Source: Phycisphaerales bacterium
GTDB taxonomy: Bacteria; Planctomycetota; Phycisphaerae; Sedimentisphaerales; Anaerohalosphaeraceae
Reading direction: 5' to 3'
DNA: 8,714 nucleotides
Assembly (NCBI GenBank): GCA_011053245.1
Contig: DRGS01000140.1
Coordinates: 1 to 8,714 of the forward strand
The translations under genes were made by a program, and so were the position numbers. The first letter of the stretch is position 1; each line of letters begins with the position of its first letter. The notes beneath the pieces were generated by a model, which saw only the letters and a program-made list of their open reading frames with translations, was not told the DNA's origin and ran no database searches. This document shows positions 1-7,200 of this stretch, in pieces.

Positions 1-1
1 C

Positions 2-439
2 GCAAATGATATGAGCGATCATCCGGCAGTTGAAGTAAGCTGGTATGGAGCTACCGCATTCTGCAACTATTATGGATTCCAGTTGCCAACAGAGTGGCAG
101 TGGCAGGCCGTAGCGGACTATGATGGCAGCTATACTTACGGCTGCGGCGGGACAATTGACCAGAGCATAGCAAACTATTACGATAGCGGTGCCAGCAATC
201 CGCTTGGATTGTTAAGTCGGCCCCATACGAGTCCAGTTGATCATTATCTGTCTTACGGATATGGGCTCAATGACATGGCTGGCAACGTCTGGGAGTGGAC
301 AAGTACTTTTAGCGACAGCGCTGGCGTTATACGCGGTGGCAGCTTTTACGGCTTCGACTCCGATTGCGCTGTTTCGTTTCGGCTCAGTTATCTTCCAGAC
401 GACACCCTCTTTGATACTGGTTTCCGAGTTTGCCGTTGA
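2..439 (+). CDS. FGE/SUMF1-like (formylglycine-generating enzyme fold) protein, C-terminal part
   Basis: This is the C-terminal end of a protein of the FGE-sulfatase (SUMF1, C-type-lectin-like) family. The frame is open to the window edge, and the ATG at 11 lies inside the conserved run HPAVEVSWYGATAFCNYYG, so it is not the start; the N-terminal part of the domain lies outside. Visible family landmarks are the VSW..A.AFCN segment, LPTEWQW (83-103), the NDMAGNVWEW core (269-298), IRGGS (329-343) and the terminal GFRVCR just before TGA. In human FGE the catalytic pair is Cys336/Cys341, in a GGSYMCHRSYC motif. Here the aligned segment is GGSFYGFDSDC: the second Cys is kept (365-367) but the first is Gly (350-352). 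Canonical formylglycine formation is therefore doubtful, and a structural or ligand-binding role is more likely. It converges on the peptidase gene with 30 bp between stop codons. Family assignment is firm; substrate and role are unknown. Confidence 0.92.
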   Translation, partial: ANDMSDHPAVEVSWYGATAFCNYYGFQLPTEWQWQAVADYDGSYTYGCGGTIDQSIANYYDSGASNPLGLLSRPHTSPVDHYLSYGYGLNDMAGNVWEWTSTFSDSAGVIRGGSFYGFDSDCAVSFRLSYLPDDTLFDTGFRVCR

Positions 440-469
440 GTATATATTTTACGGTGGTGGGTGGTGTGG

Positions 470-1570
470 TTATTTTATTTGGTAGTTTTTTAGTTCTGGT
501 TTGCTGAAGTTGTGGCGGCGGTCGTTGCTTAGGACTTTGTGGCTTGAATCGGTTACGAGTATGTCGTCTTCTATTCTTACTCCGAGTTTTCCGGGGATGT
601 AAACGCCGGGTTCTATTGTGATTATCTGGCCCGGCTGAAAAACAGTATCGGATGTTGCGGAAACGTAAGGGGCTTCGTGAACTTCGAGTCCGAGTCCGTG
701 GCCGGTTCCGTGGCTGTACTCGGGCATGTTGTGATCCTTTAGAACCTGTCTGGCTGCGGCGTCAGCGACGCTAATTTTTACGCCGGGTGCGATGGTTTTT
801 ATTGCGGCTTGCTGGGCGGCGTAGACGGCGTCATAGACGCGGCGATAGAAGGGGGTGACTTTGCCGACGGTGAAACATCTTGTCATGTCGCAGCAGTAGC
901 CTTTGTACTTTGCGCCGAAGTCTATGAGGATGGTGTCGTTTTTGCGAAGTTTCTTTGTGCCGGGTTGATGGTGGGGGCGTGATGCGTTTGGGCCGAAGGC
1001 TACGATGGTGTCGAAGCTGGTTCGGGCGTTTAGCTTCTGCATGTTAAAATCGATGAGGCCGGCGAGGGCGGTTTCTGTCATTGCGGGTTTTATCTTCGGG
1101 AGGCTCAAGGCGAGCGACTGCCATGCGATCTTAGCTGCGGCGGCGATTGCTTTTATTTCGTGGGGGTCCTTTACAGCTCTGCATGATTCGGCAATGTTGG
1201 GGACGGGTTTTATGCGGAGCTTAGTATTTTTTTTGAGCTGGGCCAGGACCGAAAGCGGGGATCTGCTGTCGAGGCCTGTTGTGCGAATGGACTTTTGTCG
1301 AGCGATGGCGGCGGCGATAGCTTTGGGCATTGGGCCCTTTCGGTCGATTATTCTACAGCCGAGACATTCGGCGGCGGCTTGTTCGGTGTATCGGCTGTCG
1401 GTGAACAAACAGACGCTACGGGGAGTGATGAGTACCCAGCTATCATGGCCTGAGAAGGCGGTGGTGTATGTTACGTTCTCGGCGGCTGTGAGTATCAGGC
1501 AGTCGAGTTTCTTCGATCTGAGCTGGGCGCGGATCGCTTTTATTCGGTTTTTTATCGTTTTTTCGTCCAT
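470..1570 (-). CDS. Xaa-Pro aminopeptidase / M24B metallopeptidase (aminopeptidase P family)
   Basis: This is a complete 366-residue cytosolic metallopeptidase of the M24B (aminopeptidase P / prolidase) family, which removes an N-terminal residue next to proline or cleaves X-Pro dipeptides. It has the two-domain layout of the short bacterial form: a creatinase-like N-terminal domain (about 1-130, with a DCLILTAAENVTYTTAFSG segment) and a pita-bread catalytic domain (about 136-348). All five expected metal ligands are present: Asp217 (IDFGA), Asp228 (CCDMTR), His291 (HGTGHGLG), Glu320 (TIEPGVY) and Glu334 (RIEDD). The accessory histidines His200 (RPHHQPG) and His298 (EVHEAP) are also there. 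The ATG at 1570 is the first ATG in a frame open to an upstream stop near 1640, and it matches the usual family N-terminus. There is no good Shine-Dalgarno sequence. The stop is TAA. It diverges from the rhomboid gene. Whether it acts as PepP or PepQ cannot be told from sequence alone. Confidence 0.95.
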   Translation of the reverse strand: MDEKTIKNRIKAIRAQLRSKKLDCLILTAAENVTYTTAFSGHDSWVLITPRSVCLFTDSRYTEQAAAECLGCRIIDRKGPMPKAIAAAIARQKSIRTTGLDSRSPLSVLAQLKKNTKLRIKPVPNIAESCRAVKDPHEIKAIAAAAKIAWQSLALSLPKIKPAMTETALAGLIDFNMQKLNARTSFDTIVAFGPNASRPHHQPGTKKLRKNDTILIDFGAKYKGYCCDMTRCFTVGKVTPFYRRVYDAVYAAQQAAIKTIAPGVKISVADAAARQVLKDHNMPEYSHGTGHGLGLEVHEAPYVSATSDTVFQPGQIITIEPGVYIPGKLGVRIEDDILVTDSSHKVLSNDRRHNFSKPELKNYQIK

Positions 1571-1601
1571 GACTCTATACGATAGACGGAATGCGGGCGG
1601 A

Positions 1602-1630
1602 AATAAAGTGTTTTTTCTTGCCGATGTCGG
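1602..1630 (-). promoter_or_regulatory. Weak candidate sigma70-type promoter for the M24B peptidase gene
   Basis: On the - strand, CCGACA (1630-1625) is followed after exactly 17 bases by TTTATT (1607-1602). Each hexamer matches 4 of 6 consensus bases. The predicted start of transcription would fall near 1595, giving a leader of about 25 bases before the ATG at 1570. It overlaps the -35 region of the opposing rhomboid promoter candidate, so the two might interfere. Only position and spacing support it. Confidence 0.25.
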
Positions 1631-1646
1631 TGAGAGGCATTAGAAT
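1618..1646 (+). promoter_or_regulatory. Candidate sigma70-type promoter for the rhomboid gene
   Basis: TTGCCG (1618-1623, 4 of 6 matches) lies 17 bases upstream of TAGAAT (1641-1646, 5 of 6 matches), and a T-run at 1611-1616 sits just upstream. The predicted start of transcription is near 1653, giving a leader of about 40 bases before the ATG at 1693. The near-palindrome CCGATGTCGG (1621-1630) overlaps the -35 end, and the direct repeat TGCCGAT (1619-1625 and 1650-1656) brackets the -10, so regulation here is possible but unproven. Confidence 0.5.
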
Positions 1647-1692
1647 GGGTGCCGATAGAAACATCTCTTAAAGTAAAGTTTAGGTTTCAAGA

Positions 1693-2898
1693 ATGCTACC
1701 AATACAAACGAGTATAACGCCGCGGCGGCGACCGACCGCGAATTATGTCCTGATAGCCATAAATGTGGTTATTTTTCTGCTTTCGATGCGTTTTGTGCAG
1801 GATACGTACACAGGCAAATTATTTCTGGCTCTTAGGGAGTGGGTCGGGCCGTTCATTCTTTCGCCTAATACTCCCGATCTTCCTGCGCGGATGCATCTGT
1901 GGCAGTTCATCACTTACGCGTTTCTGCATGCGGGTTTCTGGCATATCGCGATGAATATGTACTTTCTGTACCTTTTCGGCGCTAACGTTAATGACAAACT
2001 CGGCAATTTCAAATATGTGTGCTTTTATCTGGCAGGTGGCGTTTTCGCCGGATTGGGGCATGTGGTTTTTAGCTTTTCGCCGGTTATGGGGGCAAGCGGA
2101 GCGGTTGCGGCGGTTACGGGTGCGTATTTGGTGCTGTTTCCGAAGACTCTGATACGGGTGATGTATTGGCTGGTGATCTTTATTGACGCGATCGATGTGC
2201 CGGCGTTCCTGTTCATTTTGGTGAAAATGATCTTTCTTGACAATATAATCCACGATACGGCGGACGGGGTTGCTTACGATGCTCATCTTGCCGGTTATGC
2301 TTTCGGGGTCGTGTGTATACTTTTGCTGTTGGTTACTGGGCTGCTTAAAGGCGACCAGATGAATCTTGTGTTTGTTTTTTCGCAATGGCGACGTCGGCGG
2401 AGCTATCGAGGGACGGTTTCGGATGGATCCAGCCCGTTTAAGGGGCGCGCAGGGTCAAGGGTTATTAAGAGCAAGGAAGTTGCAAAAGGTGCTGTCGATG
2501 CCGCAACGTCCGAGAAAATCGCGGGTATTCGTGCGAAAATCGCGGATTTCATGGGTAAACGCAATTTAGCGGAAGGGGCCTATCTTTATCTTAAACTCAT
2601 TGAGATGGATGCGGATCAGGTTCTGCCCCGGCAAAATCAACTTGATGTGGCCAATCAGCTTATGTCGATGAGCAAGTGGGGCGAATCTGCGGGTGCTTAT
2701 GAGAAATTTCTCCGTCAGTACAAATCTTACGAGTATATCGAGCAAGTGGAGTTAATGTTAGGAATACTGTATAGTCGATATCTTAATGAACCGGCGAAGG
2801 CGATGGATGCACTTAAGGCGGCCAGGGAGAGACTTAGCGACGATAAGCAGATCAAAATGTGCGATGAGGAACTTGCGAAACTTGCCGGGAAGGGTTAG
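1693..2898 (+). CDS. Rhomboid family intramembrane serine protease with C-terminal TPR-like domain
   Basis: This is a complete 401-residue rhomboid protease, which cleaves membrane proteins within or next to a transmembrane helix. The catalytic dyad is visible: Ser135 in GASGA and His198 in YDAHLAGYAFG, with the TM6 small-residue pattern H-x2-G-x3-G intact. The oxyanion motif H-x3-N is at His84/Asn88 (WHIAMNM). About six membrane segments can be read: 18-34, 68-92, 104-128, 133-150, 155-181 and 196-218. A basic stretch (RRRR, 233-236) follows the last one, fitting a cytosolic C-terminus. A flexible linker leads to a soluble helical domain (about 273-398) with TPR-like pairs such as AEGAYLYLKLIEMDADQV and GESAGAYEKFLRQY. 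The ATG is the first after an in-frame TAG 12 bases upstream; no strong Shine-Dalgarno sequence is seen. The usual W/G before the catalytic His (WAHIGG) is DAHLAG here. Substrates are unknown. Confidence 0.94.
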   Translation: MLPIQTSITPRRRPTANYVLIAINVVIFLLSMRFVQDTYTGKLFLALREWVGPFILSPNTPDLPARMHLWQFITYAFLHAGFWHIAMNMYFLYLFGANVNDKLGNFKYVCFYLAGGVFAGLGHVVFSFSPVMGASGAVAAVTGAYLVLFPKTLIRVMYWLVIFIDAIDVPAFLFILVKMIFLDNIIHDTADGVAYDAHLAGYAFGVVCILLLLVTGLLKGDQMNLVFVFSQWRRRRSYRGTVSDGSSPFKGRAGSRVIKSKEVAKGAVDAATSEKIAGIRAKIADFMGKRNLAEGAYLYLKLIEMDADQVLPRQNQLDVANQLMSMSKWGESAGAYEKFLRQYKSYEYIEQVELMLGILYSRYLNEPAKAMDALKAARERLSDDKQIKMCDEELAKLAGKG

Positions 2899-2915
2899 TT
2901 TTAACAAGTAATAAG

Positions 2916-2944
2916 TTGACAATGGCGATGTGCGGTGGTATTCT
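2916..2944 (+). promoter_or_regulatory. Strong sigma70-type promoter for the SH3-domain gene
   Basis: A perfect TTGACA -35 hexamer (2916-2921) is separated by 17 bases from TATTCT (2939-2944), which keeps the first three and last bases of TATAAT. The predicted start of transcription is near 2951, giving a leader of about 64 bases before the ATG at 3015. It lies in the 116-bp gap after the rhomboid stop codon, so the SH3 gene probably has its own transcription unit. This is the best promoter match in the window. Confidence 0.7.
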
Positions 2945-2962
2945 TTAGCGGTATTTGAAAAT

Positions 2963-2978
2963 GCAACCGTTTGGTTGT
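2963..2978 (+). other. Small hairpin in the leader of the SH3-domain gene
   Basis: CAACC (2964-2968) and GGTTG (2973-2977) are perfect inverted repeats around a GTTT loop, and a G-U pair can extend the stem by one. It would start about a dozen bases into the predicted transcript. It may stabilise the 5' end or be a chance structure; it is too far from the T-run at 2995-3001 to be a standard terminator. Confidence 0.35.
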
Positions 2979-3001
2979 GTATGATTATGAGTTATTTTTT
3001 T

Positions 3002-3006
3002 GGGAG
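3002..3006 (+). promoter_or_regulatory. Ribosome binding site deciding the start of the SH3-domain gene
   Basis: GGGAG sits 8 bases upstream of the ATG at 3015, an ideal spacing. The frame also has a TTG at 3000, but using it would place this motif inside the coding sequence and add five non-hydrophobic residues before the signal peptide. The ATG at 3015 is therefore preferred. This is the only clear Shine-Dalgarno sequence before a gene start in this window. Confidence 0.8.
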
Positions 3007-3014
3007 AGATCGCG

Positions 3015-4286
3015 ATGCTTTCTAACAAAAATATTTTCGTGGTAATTGGTTTCGTACTTATAGCTACAGTTTGCTTTGCGGAGGAAACGGCTAGGCCGGC
3101 AGCAAGTGGTAAACCTGCACTGGTGTCATTTCCTCATATTGCGCAAGTGAACGCCGGAAATGTTTATGTTCGTTCAGGTGCCGGTAAGGCTTTCTATTTC
3201 TGTACGAAATTGAGCGCGCCGGCGAAGGTTCTGGTTGTCGATCAGAAGTACGGCTACTCGAAGATCGTGCCTCCTAAAGGGAGCTATTCGTGGATATCAA
3301 TGAATTACGTTAAGATTGACGCGGCCAATCCTGGCGTTGGTATAGTTACCGGTGACTCGGTTCGTGTTTATGCAGGTGCCGATCATGTTGCTCCAAGAAA
3401 TTCGACAAGTCAGCAGGCCAAGCTCAACGACGGTGATATAGTCAAGACGATCGGTCCGGCGGTAGGTGATTATTACAAGATCGAATCTCCGGTCGGCAGT
3501 TATCTTTGGATCAGCAGTCAGTTTTTGGATTATATAGGCCCTCTTCCGAGACGTAAACCGGTCCAGCCTTCTCTGCCAGCGGTGAAGATCCCTACGAGAC
3601 AAAAAGTTGTGCCTGCACCTGCGAAAACAGTACCTGATGTTTCAAAGCCTGCACCTGTGGCAGTGCCGAAACCCAGGCCGGTGCCTGTGGTCAAACCTAA
3701 ACCTGTTGTGCCGAAAGTAGTTTCAGTTGAAGTTAAGAGTTTGGCCGAGTATCATAAGCTTGCCTCGAAGATCGATGTTGAAATTGCAAAGCCTCTCGAA
3801 AAGCAAAACTTTGCGTCTATAAAGAAAGGGCTGGCGAAGATAGCCAAGGATAAGGCGTCGGGCAAGGCCGGTCGTTATTCCGAGTATCAGCTTGACAGGA
3901 TCGATAGATTCGAATTGGCTCGCAGTGCGGGTGACGAAGTTATTGGCCAGGACAAGGAACTGGCAAGACTTCGCAAGTTGATACGTCAGCGACATGATGC
4001 AAAAATCGCAAAGATCCGTGAACCGGGCAAATTTATTGTTACCGGTTTCGTGCGAAAATCACATGTGTATACTTCCGCTGGAAGTGAGCGGCGTTATCTG
4101 ATAGTGGATGATTTTGGTAAGATCATTTGCTATGCCGTGCCCGCCGACAGTGCGTTGGGGATCAATGTTGACAAGTACCTGAACAGTAAGGTCGGGCTTG
4201 AAGGTAGGGTTATCAAAGACGATAGAAGTCCTGTCAGCCTTGTTAAGTTTACGGCAGTCGGTGTCATAGCTAAAGCTGAGAAGTAA
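3015..4286 (+). CDS. Exported protein with two SH3-like domains, Pro-rich linker and OB-like C-terminus
   Basis: This predicted 423-residue envelope protein has no assigned function. It begins with a signal peptide: a short basic N-region, a hydrophobic core (IFVVIGFVLIATV, residues 7-19) and likely cleavage after CFA at residue 22, before EE. Two bacterial SH3-like units follow: about 41-101 (NVYVRSGAG, then GYSKIVPPKGSYSWI) and about 106-174 (DSVRVYAGA, then DYYKIESPVGSYLWI). The paired endings PPKGSYSWIS and SPVGSYLWIS suggest an internal duplication. A Pro/Lys/Val-rich linker (about 180-236) leads to a charged helical region (about 243-335, perhaps coiled coil) and a C-terminal beta-rich segment (about 338-418: GKFIVTGFVRKS, YLIVDDFGKIICY, VGLEGRVIKDD) that resembles an OB fold. 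SH3-like domains often bind peptidoglycan or peptides, so a wall- or envelope-associated role is plausible but inferred. The gene has its own strong promoter and converges on the AsmA-like gene with 5 bp between stop codons. Confidence 0.85.
   Translation: MLSNKNIFVVIGFVLIATVCFAEETARPAASGKPALVSFPHIAQVNAGNVYVRSGAGKAFYFCTKLSAPAKVLVVDQKYGYSKIVPPKGSYSWISMNYVKIDAANPGVGIVTGDSVRVYAGADHVAPRNSTSQQAKLNDGDIVKTIGPAVGDYYKIESPVGSYLWISSQFLDYIGPLPRRKPVQPSLPAVKIPTRQKVVPAPAKTVPDVSKPAPVAVPKPRPVPVVKPKPVVPKVVSVEVKSLAEYHKLASKIDVEIAKPLEKQNFASIKKGLAKIAKDKASGKAGRYSEYQLDRIDRFELARSAGDEVIGQDKELARLRKLIRQRHDAKIAKIREPGKFIVTGFVRKSHVYTSAGSERRYLIVDDFGKIICYAVPADSALGINVDKYLNSKVGLEGRVIKDDRSPVSLVKFTAVGVIAKAEK
3552..3719 (+). repeat. 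Low-complexity coding repeat: Pro/Lys/Val-rich linker
   Basis: This in-frame stretch encodes a linker in which Pro alternates with Lys, Val, Ala and Arg, for example KPAPVAVPKPRPVPVVKPKP. At DNA level, short degenerate units of the type CCTGTGGTC / AAACCT recur, especially at 3645-3719. Such linkers are typically extended and may span peptidoglycan or the periplasm. The unit count may vary between strains; this is inference from the low complexity. Confidence 0.6.
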
Positions 4287-4295
4287 CCGCTTTAG
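4270..4295. terminator. Possible bidirectional terminator hairpin between convergent genes
   Basis: CTAAAGC (4270-4276) and GCTTTAG (4289-4295) are perfect 7-base inverted repeats around a 12-base loop. The TAA of the SH3 gene is in the loop and the stop of the AsmA-like gene is in the right arm. Only a short T stretch follows on the + strand and none on the - strand, so it would be a weak intrinsic terminator. With only 5 bp between the stop codons, any terminator must overlap coding sequence, which makes this the best candidate present. Confidence 0.3.
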
Positions 4296-7200
4296 AGTTT
4301 GTCGCCGAGAAGATCCAGTGGTGTTTTGAACACCGGCAGTGTGGTGGTTGTGATCTTCGGGTTCTCAATGTCACCGTGAACTTCGACGGTAATTACCGCT
4401 TTTCCGAGGCCCCGTGCCAGCGATCCGAAGAAGTCCGGTTCAATATAATGTTTTTGTCCTGAAAACGCCGCGAAGTCAAGGTCAACGTTGTTGTCTTTGA
4501 GGTCAAGCTTACCTTCACCTTTAAGAACCAGAGACTTTCCCGACATATACACATTCTCAAAGACAAGGTCGTTGTTCCTGATATATGAATCGACGGTCAT
4601 ATCGCTGAAAATGAAATCCGTAGGTTCGTTCATTTGTAGAGTGGAGATTATTTTTCCGAGGAACGAACGCCGTGCAAGTTCCATTTCACTGACGGCTATA
4701 TTCAAACGTCCCATCATTCGGTTACTGCCATCGAAGACACCGGCAACAGATAACGATCCGCAGGCACGACCTTTTGTGATGTTTTCGTTTTTCTCATCTG
4801 TGTCTGTTGTTTTCGCGAGCAGTTTTTTTACGTTGACGCCGTCAAAGACGATCTCCGATAGATACTGGGCGCCGTTGGCGTTGGGGTATTTTAGTTCGAC
4901 ATCTCCGAATAACTTTCCGTCATAGAAGTTAGCGGTGAGTCGTTTGGTTGAAAACACCGATCGGATCGGGTCATAAGAGATGTCGGCATGGAGGTTCTCA
5001 ACGGTTTTCTTTCTCAGCTTCAGTTTGTCGGACCTGAGTTTGGCCTGGGCACTTTCAAATCCGGTTCCTAACGCGTAAACGGCGCTTGCGTCCAGTACGG
5101 CTTCGATGTCGGTTAATGTGCCATTGCTTCCAAGTGAACCGTTTCTGAGAGCAACGTGTGTTGTAAGCTCAACCTTCTTTTTGTTGTCGGTATCGGTGTA
5201 GAATCGTCCATCGGCGATCTCGATGTCCATGATTCCGGCGGGGGATAAGTCGAGGAGGAAATCGTTTCCTGTTTCGGAAAATGCCCGGCCCAATCGATGG
5301 TCGAGTTTGATGTTTGCCGCACTGACAGTGAAGTTTCCTTTTTCGATAGCGCTTTCATTATAAGCGAGGCCCGCGTTGAATAGTATTTTCGGTTGCTCGT
5401 CATTGTCGCCCGGTGTATCGCCTGCCGGTGTTGCGGTAATGTTTTTCAATTCGATGTTCTTGTCGGTGATCGTAACGGTTCCGGTAACATTTTCCAGCGG
5501 ATAGGGGAATTTTTTGAAAGTAAAATCGTTCTGCAAACAGTCGATGACTATTTTATATGGCTGGCAATCCTGGCGACGGGAGTTAATATTTATGTCGGCG
5601 ACTATGTTAACCTTGCCTGCCGGTTGAAGCATGGAAACAATAGCGGCAGGGCTTCCGGGTAATGCGCTCAGTAACCCTTTTTCCAGTTCGAGTTCTCGCA
5701 CGTTTAATGTGAGGCAGAATCCCGGATCCGAATTTACGTCGGTTGCCGGCCACATAGTTCCGTTAGTGATCGTAACATGTCCCGTGCCGCACATTCCATC
5801 CAGACTTTTGAGCAGTATCTTGTCGGCAGTGAGTACGGCTTCGACATTGAGGCATGTCAGAGGAAGCGGGAAATCGCAATATGTCAGGGAAGCATCCTTG
5901 ATGTTTACCTTGGCGATGTATTCGACGAGCCGTCTTCCCACTTCGTTCGGGAATACCGTGACCTCGACGTCCGTCAGTGCGTCAACATCGAAATGTTCGT
6001 AGAAACGTCTTTGGTTCAGTGGAAGCGCCGCCTTTAATGTATCGTCTATTGGTATGTCTGTAGCGGTTATTACGATGTTGTATCGCGGTCGCGGGCTATC
6101 GGCTTCGGTGATGGAGCCGGTTAATGCGATCTCGCTGTTGTTACGTTTTGAAACGATCTTGTCAATGACAAGTTTTCCCGGTTCGATAGTAACCGTCCCT
6201 TTTAGATTTCTCAGCGGATATGGGAAATGCTTATAAGCAGCTTGTACGTTCAGTAGCTCGATGGAAAGGTGCGGTTGTTCTTTTTCGCCGGGTTGTTTTT
6301 TGATAGTGTATTTTGCCTTTGCCAGGCCGCTCGGCGTAAATGTCCACCACAGATCCTTCTGTTTCGGTCCAAGCGCTTTGTACAGGTCGTCATCAATGAG
6401 CATGTTCGGGCTGGTTATTTCAATGTCGCATTCCAGGTTGTCGCCAATACCTTTCGAATAGCCGTTTATGTTCACATCAACGTCGCCGTGTTTGCATTTC
6501 AGGTGGTCAAGAACAACTCCATCTCCGGTAAGCTCGACTGTTCCCGCTATATGCTCAAGGCGGTATGGGAATTCTTCATAGAGTATTGACATGTCACGGC
6601 AGTCAATTTTACCGGTAGACTTATTGTCTTTGAGGTTTGCGAATTTCCCGGCGGTGTGTATCGTAAGGTCGGCAAGGCCCTTCGGTGCATACTGCTGAAA
6701 GAATGTTCGCAGCGGCAAGGCACATTTTTCAAGAAGCTGCTTGCTGTAAACGATGGAATCGGCGTTAGGGGTATCCGTAACGTAAATGTTTTCAAACAGG
6801 GCGTCCAGCGTATATTGCGGATCGGTACGATAATTGGCGATCTTAGCTGAGATCGTCGCGGTCGTCTGCTCACCCATATCCCATTTAAGTTTGTTCACCG
6901 TGATATTATTTTCATCGTATTCGAGGTTAAGGGCTATATTTTTCATATCCCATGTGTTTTCATAAATGGGAGAGTCATTCATAAGTATCTCGGTACGTTT
7001 GAGTTCGAGTTTTCCGGCGGGGCCGGTCTTCCATTTGCCGTGTATCTTACTGCCTTGGAATCCGAGTCTGTCGTCTACATCGATGAAAAAGCTGTAAGTT
7101 TGCGGGCTTCTGGCAGGAGCGAAAATGCCATTTACTCCAACTACTGCCAGTACCTTCGTAGCCGCCTTTTCGATCTTGCTGAGTTTTATTATTCCCCTTT

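Noticed and set aside
11..13. ATG at 11 as the start of the FGE-like gene
   Set aside because: It falls inside a conserved domain segment and the frame is open to the window edge, so the gene begins upstream.
1005..1643. Long open frame of 212 codons on the + strand
   Set aside because: It lies opposite the M24B peptidase, whose five metal ligands and full-length fold are clear. Its translation resembles no family and is a by-product of strand composition.
1819..2385. Open frame of 188 codons on the - strand
   Set aside because: It is antisense to the rhomboid core, is His/Arg/Lys/Gln-rich low-quality sequence, and has no recognisable domain.
2964..3001. Hairpin followed by seven T's as a terminator for the rhomboid gene
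   Set aside because: The stem has only five pairs and the T-run begins 17 bases after it, so it is not an intrinsic terminator. It also lies downstream of the SH3 gene promoter.
3000..3017. TTG at 3000 as the start of the SH3 gene
   Set aside because: It would bury the Shine-Dalgarno motif in the coding region, and the signal peptide fits better from the ATG at 3015.
2981..3025. Upstream mini-frame of 14 codons overlapping the start of the SH3 gene
   Set aside because: There is no ribosome binding site before its ATG, and the GGGAG site is better placed for the ATG at 3015. It is most likely chance.
3069..3083. Lipoprotein signal in the SH3 protein (Cys20 in IATVCFA)
   Set aside because: The residues before the Cys do not match a lipobox (Val is at the position needing a small residue), whereas CFA followed by EE is a good signal peptidase I site.
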